This document shows positions 19,214 to 29,000 of a stretch of DNA of 64,000 bases, piece by piece. Each line of letters begins with the position of its first letter. Position 1 is the stretch's first letter. Below the pieces are notes generated by a model. The model made no database searches, was not told where the DNA came from, and saw only the letters and a list, made by a program, of their open reading frames with translations. Both the position numbers and the translations under genes were made by a program. Origin of the DNA: Spirochaetota bacterium (GTDB lineage Bacteria; Spirochaetota; UBA4802; JAFGDQ01). The DNA lies in contig JAXHTS010000068.1 in assembly GCA_034190085.1 (NCBI GenBank), forward strand, positions 1 to 64,000, read 5' to 3'.

Positions 19214-20335
19214 ATGTATAAGATTATTTTTTTTCTATTCCTTTGTATTACATCCTTTCTATTATCATTTAGTACAATTGTTTTTGGATTTGATATAATT
19301 CTTATGAGTCAAGTAGATGAGATCTATGATGATAATATAACCTATGCTGATAAAAATAAAATAAATGACTTCATCACAGAATTAATAATGGGATTAGGTG
19401 TAAAACATACTGATCAGACAATGTCTTTGAAATTGATTGGCCATATAAATCAACAAATCTACATTGATAACTGTGATTTCAATAACAACTTTCAAGATAT
19501 TAACATAAATTTTAATAATGAATTAACAGCTCGTGATCAATTTACGCTTAAGAATTTATTTATTCGTGATAAGGTAGATCAGAGTAGCTTTGAAGATGAA
19601 TTTGGAAATACAGATGGCAGATACACTTACAATCGAAATAGATTAAACCTAACCTATTCCAGATTTTTTTCTGAGCAACTTGCTCTTTCAGCACATTATT
19701 CTAATAAACTTGATCAAAGATCAAGAAGTGATTTAAGCGATTCATATTTTAACAGCCCAGGATTAGAATTTAAATACTCACTGATTTATGGAACAACCTT
19801 ATCACTTTTATATGAATATGAGCATATTAGGTTCAAACCTGGAGATGACGCCTCTGCACAAAGAGCAACGGCTAAATTTACACAATACTTTACTGATCAA
19901 ATTCATTTCCAATGCAAGACAGGATTGGATTTCATTGTATCCTATAATAATAAACACTACACTAAACCTTTTATTTCTGCTTCAATTGTAGATGATATTG
20001 ATGATAAATCTAGTATACGAATTCTATTCATAAAACAATATTATTTTACTACTTATAGTCAGGATGTAACCAACAATTGGCGGTTTTCAGGTTCTATAAA
20101 AAGACAATTGCGTGAGAGGTTATCTTGTAACTGTTCATGCTTTTATGGTTTTGCAGAATTTGTTTTTTCAGAAAGGACATATAATCTAGTAGGAGTAGAC
20201 ATATCCTTTAACTATGATATTCGTGAAACAATTGAAAGTCTTATACAGTATACTTACTCACAGAGAAATTCTGACACTGGCGTCAGTGAATATGTTAAGA
20301 ATAGGGTGCTCTTTGGTATAAAGATTGATTTATAA
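19214..20335 (+). CDS. Outer-membrane beta-barrel of an exopolysaccharide export locus (EpsL/VpsM-like)
   Basis: The 373-residue protein has a classical signal peptide (hydrophobic to about residue 25, ending near VFGF) followed by alternating beta-strands to the C-terminus. The opening after the signal, with 'DEIYDDNITYADKNKINDFI', matches the start of barrels encoded with PEP-CTERM/exopolysaccharide loci (Asp/Asn-rich then a stretch like NKxxDFITxxxxGL). The final residues (LFGIKIDL) are a plausible last strand. The adjacent Wza-like and Wzz/kinase genes support a role as the outer-membrane exit pore. No Shine-Dalgarno sequence is evident before the ATG. Confidence 0.65.
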   Translation: MYKIIFFLFLCITSFLLSFSTIVFGFDIILMSQVDEIYDDNITYADKNKINDFITELIMGLGVKHTDQTMSLKLIGHINQQIYIDNCDFNNNFQDININFNNELTARDQFTLKNLFIRDKVDQSSFEDEFGNTDGRYTYNRNRLNLTYSRFFSEQLALSAHYSNKLDQRSRSDLSDSYFNSPGLEFKYSLIYGTTLSLLYEYEHIRFKPGDDASAQRATAKFTQYFTDQIHFQCKTGLDFIVSYNNKHYTKPFISASIVDDIDDKSSIRILFIKQYYFTTYSQDVTNNWRFSGSIKRQLRERLSCNCSCFYGFAEFVFSERTYNLVGVDISFNYDIRETIESLIQYTYSQRNSDTGVSEYVKNRVLFGIKIDL

Positions 20336-20419
20336 TTATAGTTTTGTATATATCGAAATTCCAATAATTTATTATTGCTTAATAGTTATACTTTATCGTG
20401 TTAGAAGGAGGATAAAATA

Positions 20420-21010
20420 GTGAATTATCATATTAGTTTTTTATTGATTATATTATATCCCTTAACAATTTTTTCTATTATAGGTAGTGCTGAGACGAAT
20501 AAGGGCGCAGTCCCATATACCGTTGGAATTGGAGATATTATTGAAATAAAAATATCAGAGCCTGAAGAGTCTACAGATAGAGTTATTGTCTCACCTGATG
20601 GTTTGATTACTGTTCCCTATATTGGAAGTGTTCGTGTTGAAGGTTGGACTATTAAACAGATTAAAGAGTATATATTGAAAAAATTATCCGATGGTTATTT
20701 GAATTATCCGATTATTTCAGTTTACCTAATTGAATCACGAAGCAGAAAATTCACAATTTCTGGTCAGATAAACAAACCAGGTACCTATACTCTAGGTGAA
20801 AAAACCACTGTTCTAAAGGCAATTTCTATTGCGGGAGGATTTACAAAATTTGGTTCATCAAGTCGTGTCAAAGTACTCAGACCCAGAAAGGGAAGGCCAG
20901 GGTATAATACAATTAAAATAGATCTCAAATCAGTGATGAATGGAAACTCAGATGCAGACATTATGGTGCAGCCCGGGGATATAATCGTAGTATCGTCGTC
21001 ACTCTTTTAA
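20420..21010 (+). CDS. Polysaccharide export protein (Wza-like, Poly_export plus SLBB)
   Basis: The 196-residue periplasmic protein has an N-terminal signal sequence (to about residue 24, cleavage near GSA). A Poly_export domain follows (YTVGIGDIIEIKI ... VIVSPDGLITVPYIGSVRVEGWT, landmarks split here), then one SLBB repeat (FTISGQINKPGTYTL, ISIAGGFT, VQPGDIIVV). It would bridge the kinase/copolymerase below and the outer-membrane barrel. It is shorter than E. coli Wza, as usual for barrel-dependent systems. The start is a GTG selected by AGAAGGAGG seven bases upstream; no lipobox Cys is visible. Confidence 0.9.
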   Translation: MNYHISFLLIILYPLTIFSIIGSAETNKGAVPYTVGIGDIIEIKISEPEESTDRVIVSPDGLITVPYIGSVRVEGWTIKQIKEYILKKLSDGYLNYPIISVYLIESRSRKFTISGQINKPGTYTLGEKTTVLKAISIAGGFTKFGSSSRVKVLRPRKGRPGYNTIKIDLKSVMNGNSDADIMVQPGDIIVVSSSLF

Positions 21011-21374
21011 TAAATAGTAGCGTAATATTTATACAATATAGTATATAGAGGATTGACATCTCCTTAAATGAAGAGTTCGAAAGGGATATAGATTAGCATT
21101 AAATATCTTGATAATATCTATACTTATTCCATTAAAAGGATTAAGGTGCAATAATTGGTAATTTGTTTTAGAGACATTCACTTAATATATGAGGTTATGG
21201 TAATAATTTCATATTGGAAATAATTCTAAAAATAACCAAGTGGTGACATTTCGATCCAACTTAGACTGATTTATTGACATCCCTCCATACAGTATTACAA
21301 TCATTAGGAAGGCAAAATAATATAGTACAACTCACGGCTTTACATGAGTAAACCCACGAATCAAGGAGCTATAA
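21011..21374. other. Intergenic region within the export locus
   Basis: 364 bases between the Wza-like and Wzz-like genes, unusually long for an operon. No gene or hairpin is supported. It ends with AAGGAG before the next ATG and may carry a second promoter. Confidence 0.4.
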
Positions 21375-22964
21375 ATGGGAAATAATACCAATGCAAACGA
21401 GTTTACGCTTAGAGATTTGCTGAGTATAATTTTCAGACAAAAGGTAATCATTTTTATCACAATCTTCGTAGTAATGTTAACGTCCATAATTGGATTACAA
21501 TTACAAACACCAATGTATGAGTCATATGTTAAGATGCTAATTTCTGGCGAGAAGCAGGTTGTATCGCCATACTATAGGGATTTGACCGGGTCAAGTAGAA
21601 GTCTAATAGCGCGAACACAAAGTGAGATTGTCAAGTCCAGACCAGTGCTAGAACGGGCAGTTAGAGCGCTTAAGCTTCATGAACGTCCAGTTGATTATGA
21701 GAAAAGATTTTGTTCAGATCTAAAGAAGTATCTGATAGATTACAGGCTAAAGAAATTAAATGAAAAACTTGTAGAACTTAATCCTGTGGAGAGAAGAGAG
21801 GTTGCTTTCCGGAGAGCAGAACAGTATTTAAAGAGAAACATTGAAGTAGAATCAATAAGGGATACGAATTTATTTATTATTAAGGTTAAGGATTTTAGCG
21901 CCCAACGGGCTGCTGAGATAGCTAATGTCGTTAGTCGTTCCTATTGCATATTTGATTTAGAGCAACAGCTTGCAGAACTCAGAATAAAATTCGGGAAAAG
22001 GCACCCCAAAGTAATTCGTTTGCAGAACAATATCTACCACATGAACGAAACCCTTTCAGGCGCAAGGATTGATACCCTAAGTGCAATTGGCAAAGCAAGT
22101 GTTAAGACGGTTGAACAGGCAAATATTCCATTTTCACCTACAGGTCAGTCAAAACGAATTATAATTACTCTTGCTCTCATTATGAGTATATTTATAGGTA
22201 TAATGCTTGCATTTGTATTTGATTATATCAATCATACCTTTAAATCGCCTCAGGATATTGAATCATTTCTTAACCTGCCATACTTTGGATCAATTTTAAA
22301 CAAAAGACTAAATGAGGAGGTAATAATTAAGGATGCAAAGAAAGAAAGTGCTTATACTCAATCTTACAGAATCCTCTCAGACAAATTATATTCTACAATG
22401 AAACAAGATAAATTAAAGACAATTCTAATTATTTCTGCTCAGGCACATGAGGGGACTACTTCCATTGTTGTGAACCTTGGCTTCTGTTTATCTCAAAAAT
22501 TAGGTCAAAAAGTACTTATAGTTGACGCCAATTTCAGATATCCTTCAATACACGATTTTTTTGGATTTAACAATGAATCCGGCTTTGTTAATATTTTTGA
22601 TGAGGAAAAGAATGATATGATTCATAATGCTGATCCTAACCTATCTGTTTTATCCGCAGGCAAAACTACAAATGATCCTGTTGCAGCGTTAGGCGGAGGT
22701 GGGTTGAAAAAATCAATTCGTTCACTGAAAGAGAAATATGGCGTAGTAATCTTCGATTGCATTAATCTGAATAACTCAATTGATGCGATCTTGCTCTCAA
22801 CACATGTAGATGGAGTTATTCTTGTAGTGCATGAAGGGAAAACCCGCCGTCAAGTTGTAAAGAACGCTATTGAACCGCTTGTACAGAATAAGGCAAATAT
22901 TATTGGTGTAATATTAAACAGAAGGAAACATGTAATTCCAAAATTTATTTATAATCGATTATAA
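21375..22964 (+). CDS. Wzz-type chain-length protein fused to a BY-kinase-like domain with degenerate P-loop
   Basis: The 529-residue inner-membrane protein has a cytoplasmic N-terminus, TM1 (about 23-42), a periplasmic coiled region with LRIKFGKRHPKVIRLQ, TM2 (about 258-285), and a cytoplasmic CpsD/CapB-like domain (about 330-520). In that domain the A' motif VLIVDANFRYPS and the B motif VVIFDC are recognisable, but the P-loop reads AHEGTTSIVVNL where active kinases have GEGKS/T: the catalytic Lys is absent. There is no C-terminal tyrosine cluster. It is therefore likely a chain-length/copolymerase partner with reduced or no kinase activity. AAGGAG supports the ATG. Confidence 0.8.
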   Translation: MGNNTNANEFTLRDLLSIIFRQKVIIFITIFVVMLTSIIGLQLQTPMYESYVKMLISGEKQVVSPYYRDLTGSSRSLIARTQSEIVKSRPVLERAVRALKLHERPVDYEKRFCSDLKKYLIDYRLKKLNEKLVELNPVERREVAFRRAEQYLKRNIEVESIRDTNLFIIKVKDFSAQRAAEIANVVSRSYCIFDLEQQLAELRIKFGKRHPKVIRLQNNIYHMNETLSGARIDTLSAIGKASVKTVEQANIPFSPTGQSKRIIITLALIMSIFIGIMLAFVFDYINHTFKSPQDIESFLNLPYFGSILNKRLNEEVIIKDAKKESAYTQSYRILSDKLYSTMKQDKLKTILIISAQAHEGTTSIVVNLGFCLSQKLGQKVLIVDANFRYPSIHDFFGFNNESGFVNIFDEEKNDMIHNADPNLSVLSAGKTTNDPVAALGGGGLKKSIRSLKEKYGVVIFDCINLNNSIDAILLSTHVDGVILVVHEGKTRRQVVKNAIEPLVQNKANIIGVILNRRKHVIPKFIYNRL

Positions 22965-23277
22965 AAGTTTTCAAGCCAAACTGAATTACAGTTTTCACCA
23001 TCAATAATTGCATCGAACAGAAGCGATCAACCACAGGCAAACCGTCCTTTGAGGGGAGTCTACTGTTATAGCTGAAGTTAGTAGCTTGTAACAGTAATGC
23101 ATAGAGTGATACTGATTTTTTAGTTTTAGTGCCCTTGTGTATATTATACAAGCTATCAATATTGATATTAAATACATGGCACTAACATTTTTGTTAGTAA
23201 AGTAGTTTCTGATGTTGGACGAAGTAGTTTATTTGTTATTACATAAATTAGCTTTGCATTATATAGAACACGAATAT
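22965..23277. other. Intergenic region between convergent genes, nothing recognised
   Basis: 313 bases between the end of the Wzz-like gene and the end of recQ. A reading frame of about 68 codons on the minus strand has no recognisable homologue or ribosome-binding site and I treat it as chance. Confidence 0.3.
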
Positions 23278-25473
23278 TCAGACTTCTGAAATTCTTATTG
23301 AGGTTTCATGTTGCATAAAGGCTCTCACAATTTTAGCCTCGTCATAACTTACAGTATTGTTGAAATATTCAATAATAGGACGAAGTTCCCAACTCAGCTG
23401 TGATGAAAATAATTCCTCTACTGCCTTACGCTTGTCAGTATCAATAAGACGGTCAATTTCAATATCACGCCCAGCTCTAATCAGTTTTTCTAAATGTCCA
23501 ATTATTGTAGGAATTACAAGATCGCGTTTTTTCGCAATTTCTTCAACATTTAGTCCTTGCTTGAAAAGTTGATATGTCTTTTCAATAGTTTCGCCTTTTA
23601 CTCTTTCCTTTACAATATTAGTAGATAAAGGGGGTGGTCCCATATAATTGTTTTTTGGATTTTCATCAAGATATGTCTTCATCTCATTAACGAAATCTAG
23701 GCCATACCTCTTTAGCTTTATCTCTCCAATACCGCTTATCTTTCTCATGTCAATTATCGTTGTGGGGTAGTATCTGCACATATCGTGTAGGGTTTTATCT
23801 GAAAAAATTATATAAGGAGGGACATCATGCTTATCAGCAATTTTTTTTCGCAGAAGACGGAGACGTTCAAAAAGCACTTCGTCATAGGATCTGATACAAA
23901 TATCTGCAGTGTTCTCCGATTCCTCAATTTTCTCTTCCTTTTTCAGCGCAGTAACTTCATCAAATCCATATAGAACATTGTATCCCTTTTTTGTTATCTT
24001 AAGCACTGGATACTCATTTCCGTCCTGATAAATAATCTCTTGAGCCAGAAGCTCATCCACTAAGAATCGCCAATATCGTTTATCCTTATCCTTATCCTTG
24101 CCTGCGCCATAGGTTTTTATCTTATCATGTCCAAATTCACGTATTCGCTTTGTATTCGCTCCAGTAACAATATCAATTAAATATGTAATACCGAAACGCA
24201 AACCAGTTCTCATCATTGCTGACATCAAAATTTGAGCATCAATAGTAATGTCAATCTTTTCAATTATACCAACGCATATATCACAGGCTTTACAATTTTG
24301 TGCGGGATAATCCTCTCCAAAATATTCAAGAAGTTTTTTTCTTCTGCATACATTATGCAATGCATATCTGATTGTATGATTCAATTTCTCTATTGCAATA
24401 GATCGCTCCTTGTCATCGGTTATCTGATCTATAAAATATCTAATCTTGGGTATGTCACCCCTACCATAATATAGAATGCAATTTGCCAGTTCGCCATCGC
24501 GTCCTGCACGCCCGGTCTCTTGGTAATAGCTTTCAATATTCTTAGGTAAATCAGCATGAATTACATATCGAACGTTTGACTTGTCTATGCCCATACCAAA
24601 GGCAATTGTTGCTACAATAACAGTCGCCTCATCATTGTTAAATGCATCCTGGTTATTTTTTCGATCGATCATAGTCATCCCAGCATGATAAGGGAGTGCC
24701 TTGATTCCATGACATACCAAGAAATCAGCTAACTTGATTACTGAATCACGTGTAGTGCGGTATATTATGCCTGGATCATTAGGATGTTCTAAGATGAATT
24801 TTATAATTTCTGCTTCAATATCTATCTTCTCTCTAACATGATAAAAGAGATTCTGACGATTAAAAGAGGCACGAACAATATAGGGAGAACGGAGATTAAG
24901 TTTATCGATAATATCATCCTGAACAATGGAAGTGGCCGTTGCTGTAAATGATGCTATCGGTACATGAGGGAAAAGTGATGTAATATTGGTAAGACTCATA
25001 TAATCTGGACGGAAATCATGCCCCCATTCAGAGATACAATGAGCCTCATCTATAGCAAAAAGCGATAAGGGTATGGTTCTTAGTGTCTCAATAAAGTTCT
25101 GCATCGCATAGCGTTCAGGTGCAATGTAAAGCAGTTTTAAGATATTGCTTCTCAGCTTTCGGTATGTGTCACACATCTCCTCATGTGTTGATGAACTATT
25201 CAGATAAGCGGCTGATATTCCATTTTCAAGAGCTGCGTCAACTTGATCCTTCATCAATGAGATAAGTGGACTTATTACTATCGTGGTTCCATTCATCATC
25301 ATTGTAGGTAATTGGTAGCAAAGTGATTTACCACCTCCAGTAGGCATCACCGCAAAGACATCCCTTTTGTTGATTATGTTTGATATTATTGTTTCTTGGT
25401 TAGGACGAAAGGCCTGAAAACCAAAAACATTTTTTAAAATATTCAACATGGCTAAATATTTTTCATTGTTCAT
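23278..25473 (-). CDS. recQ: ATP-dependent DNA helicase RecQ
   Basis: The 731-residue 3'-5' helicase for recombinational repair. In order: FRPNQETI Q/0 motif, Walker A MPTGGGKS (about 41-48), DEAHCISEWGHDFRP, SFTATAT, IIYRTTRD, VATIAFGMGIDK and QETGRAGRDGE. A RQC zinc region with Cys at about 377, 394, 397 and 400 (C...NCKACDIC) follows, then a winged helix, an HRDC domain (LRKKIADKHDVPPYIIFSD, KISGIGEIKLKRYG) and a C-terminal HTH_40-like unit (TYQLFKQGLNVEEIAKKR). The latter is common in Bacteroidetes and spirochaete-type RecQ. The ATG abuts AAAGG, so spacing is poor but no better start exists. Confidence 0.95.
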   Translation of the reverse strand: MNNEKYLAMLNILKNVFGFQAFRPNQETIISNIINKRDVFAVMPTGGGKSLCYQLPTMMMNGTTIVISPLISLMKDQVDAALENGISAAYLNSSSTHEEMCDTYRKLRSNILKLLYIAPERYAMQNFIETLRTIPLSLFAIDEAHCISEWGHDFRPDYMSLTNITSLFPHVPIASFTATATSIVQDDIIDKLNLRSPYIVRASFNRQNLFYHVREKIDIEAEIIKFILEHPNDPGIIYRTTRDSVIKLADFLVCHGIKALPYHAGMTMIDRKNNQDAFNNDEATVIVATIAFGMGIDKSNVRYVIHADLPKNIESYYQETGRAGRDGELANCILYYGRGDIPKIRYFIDQITDDKERSIAIEKLNHTIRYALHNVCRRKKLLEYFGEDYPAQNCKACDICVGIIEKIDITIDAQILMSAMMRTGLRFGITYLIDIVTGANTKRIREFGHDKIKTYGAGKDKDKDKRYWRFLVDELLAQEIIYQDGNEYPVLKITKKGYNVLYGFDEVTALKKEEKIEESENTADICIRSYDEVLFERLRLLRKKIADKHDVPPYIIFSDKTLHDMCRYYPTTIIDMRKISGIGEIKLKRYGLDFVNEMKTYLDENPKNNYMGPPPLSTNIVKERVKGETIEKTYQLFKQGLNVEEIAKKRDLVIPTIIGHLEKLIRAGRDIEIDRLIDTDKRKAVEELFSSQLSWELRPIIEYFNNTVSYDEAKIVRAFMQHETSIRISEV

Positions 25474-26087
25474 CCTTTGTTAAATGTCAATATTCACTCC
25501 AATTATGAATTTTGGTAAATAAGGCTGGGAATTTGTAATATCCAGTCTTGAATGTTTCAACTTTATTTGAAAGCCGCTTCTGTTCATAAGATACTTATTA
25601 ACAATATTAGCGCATACTCATTTACACAGTAGTGAAAAGGGAATTCCAGTCTTTGCCAGGAAAAACATCACGATTTATGGAGTACATATACTTATATAAA
25701 TGCTTATTCAATCAGCGTCGAAGCACTTATATCTTGAACATTCATTCGTTGCAATTAAAATATTCTGGAAGCCTAAAAAAGTTTTCTCTTGCGCCATCCA
25801 AAAAAACAAGTGACTGAATAACCTTTAATTTGTATTTCTTAAATAGCGCGATAATGACCTTTCGTCATAAGCAATCGTTCTTTAAGAATTATTTTTGTCA
25901 GTTTTTCATATCGGATAATTGAAAAACATCGACGAAAAAATGATGCTTTTTCCGTTATTTGACATGTATGTTTAATTTATTCAAAACACAATGGATAGGA
26001 CATAACGATATCTCTATTTTTTCTTTACATTTATTCTAAGCTGAGTTAACATTAAGCAATTGGAGAATTATACGATTTATAGGGAAG
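25474..26087. other. Divergent intergenic region of about 610 bases
   Basis: Lies between recQ (minus) and the hybrid kinase (plus). A 61-codon reading frame (25632-25817, GTG start, Lys-rich) has no recognised relatives and weak start context, and I do not call it a gene. Both promoters must be here. Confidence 0.4.
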
Positions 26088-29000
26088 ATGATGGGTAAGC
26101 CGAAAATACTCATAGTGGAAGATACACAGACTGCAGTAACTTTTATTAGACAAGCTATTGAGAAAAGGGGATGGGAAATTGTAGGCATTTTGGACCCAAG
26201 CGAGACGGCAGTCAAAATTGTTGAGAATGAAAGACCAGATATAATATTAGTTGACATCAAATTCAACGATAACATAGATGGAATTCCCCTCCCTGATATT
26301 ATATATTCCAGCTTTGATATTCCAATCATTTTCATAACATCCAATGCTGATATAGAAATTCAAAATCGAGCAATAGAAACCGGTTCATATGAATATTTAA
26401 CAAAACCTTTCAAGGAATGTGAGTTATATTCGGTTATTGAGGTTGCTCTTTATAAGCATGAACTTGAAATGAGACTAATAAATAGTGAAAATGAATATAG
26501 AAGATTGATAGAACAATTGCCCTATGGATTAGCGATATTTCAGGGCGCTTCACCATGCATCACTTTTGTTAATACAGCCTTTGCTAATGTTTTGGGATAT
26601 GCTATTCATGAATTGCTATCTCCTGAACATTCAAGCGTTGAGGCTCTCATAAGCCCTGAGGATATCACGGCCTTTTTGCAACACTATCAGAATATTATAT
26701 CTGAGCAAATGCAGTCTCAGAAGCACTTTGAGTCTCGTTTTATTATGAAGGATAAGACTGTGAGAATAGTAGGGATGAATGCTAACCGTATTGAGTACCA
26801 TGGAGAGCCAGCTGTTAATGCTGTTTTTATCGACACTACTATTCACAATCAATCAGATAATATCTCACAGGAAATGGAAAATGCATATAGTACCTTTTTC
26901 AAAGCAAGCACGGATGGGATACTCATTGCAGACATTAAAACAAAGAAATTTCAATATGCTAATTCATCAATATGTAAGATGTTAGGTTATAGTGATGAAG
27001 AGATATTAGGAATGGTTGTAATTGATATTCATCCAGGAGAAAGTAGGGAATATGTCATTTCTGAATTTGAGGCTCAAGCAAGAGGAGATAAAACATTAGC
27101 AGAGAATATTCCTTTATTAACAAAGGATAATAAGGTAATTTATGCAGATATTAATGCAACTACAGATAATTTTTATGGAAGGGAATGCATTATTGGTTTT
27201 TTCAGAGAGGTAACCATTCGTAAAGGGGTGGAGGAATATTTAAGAAGGTATGCTATTGTGCTTGAAACGATGATCGATGGCATCACAATTACTGACATGC
27301 AAGGGAAGATTATCTACATCAATAGCGCTGCGGCAGAGCAAACGGGATACTCTAGAGAGGAAGTAATTGGAAAAACCCCTGCGGATATTTTTATTTCAGA
27401 ACAGCACAAGGATAAGTTTTACAAAGAAATAAGTAATCTATTATCTGGGAAGCCAATAGAGACCAGCGAATACATATTAAAACATAAAGAAGGAAGGGAA
27501 TTCCCAACAAGCATTAATATCACTGTTATTGGGGATATTAATGGAAATCCCAAGGAAATTGTAGCGGTTCATAGGGATATTACAAATAGTAAGAAGCTAG
27601 AGAACTCTTTACTAGCTGAGAAAAAATTTACAGAAAATGCACTAAATACTCTCACAGATATTTTTTATGTCTTCGATTTTAATGGAAAGCCTGTAAGGTG
27701 GAATAAGAGATTTAACGAGGCTACCGGCTTCAGTGATGAGGAGATTACCGTAAGAGTTCCAACTGATTTTTTCAAACAAGAGGATGCTCAACGTGTAGCT
27801 GAAGCTATAAAATTATTACAGATGGGTGAGTCTGTAGTAATAAGAGCAGATTTGGTAACTAAGGATATGCAGCGTATAGCATATGAATTATCTGGGGGGT
27901 ATCATAAAAATTCTGATGGAGAAATAATAGGTATATGCGGGATTGGTAGAGATATAACTGAACGCAAAAAAGCAGAGGAGAAGATAGAGGAACTTTTGCA
28001 TGATTATGGCGAACGCATAAAGGAATTAAATTGTCTCTATAGCCTTTCAAAACTTGAAGATCATCCAAATATTACAATAGAGGAAATATTATATAATATT
28101 GTAAATCTCTTGTCTCAATCTTGGCAATACTCAGGAATAACCTGTGCAAGAATTATATATAAAGATAAAGAGTATAAGACAGATAATTATAATAAAACTG
28201 AATGGATTCTATCGGCCGATATTATAATGCATCGAAAGATTATGGGAGTTGTAGAAGTATGTTACCTTGAAGAGAAACCTGACATTTATGAGGGACCATT
28301 CACAAAGGAGGAGAGAAACTTAATAGATGAAATTGCAGAACGGTTGAGCAGAATAATTGATCGTAAGTGGTCATCCAATGTTCTACAGGATAGCCTTGAA
28401 AGGTTCTATCAGTCCCAAATTGAGGTCAATGGCCTACTTCAAGCCTCTAAATATATCATGCATGGAGAGTCGTTTGAATATACAATAGAGTGTATATTCG
28501 ATACCTGCAAAGGCCTAATCGGGGCTGCTGTCGGATATGTTGTCTTAAAAAATGAATCAATAGATGTGAATGAGATATTATTTATGGACTCAGGGGAAGG
28601 TCCTTATTCAATGGATGATGATCTGCAGATGCCATTGATAGGATTACAGGATATAGCATTTCACACTAAAAAGACTTTTATTGATAATAACCTATATAGC
28701 TGCAGATTGAGTACAGATATGCCAGAAGGGTACATGGAATTGAATAACATTCTTTTTGCTCCGATATCAGATCAAGAAAGGGTGCTGGGTCTAATTGCCT
28801 TGGCGAATAAGGCTGGGGGGTTTTCGGAAGGAGATATTCAAATGGCAACAGCCTTTGGAGAGCTTGCTTCAATATCATTGATTAATAGCAGATATCTAAA
28901 AAAACTTGAAGAGAGTGAACAGCGCTTTCGTACGGTTGCACAGACAGCAAGTGATGCTATTATAACTGCTGATAGCAATGGAATGATTGTTTTTCTGAAT

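Noticed and set aside
22945-23151. 68-codon minus-strand frame between the Wzz-like gene and recQ
   Set aside because: No motif and no ribosome-binding site; it also overlaps the end of the Wzz-like gene. A transposase remnant was considered but not supported.
25632-25817. 61-codon Lys-rich reading frame upstream of the hybrid kinase
   Set aside because: GTG start with weak context and no recognised relatives; probably chance in AT-rich DNA.
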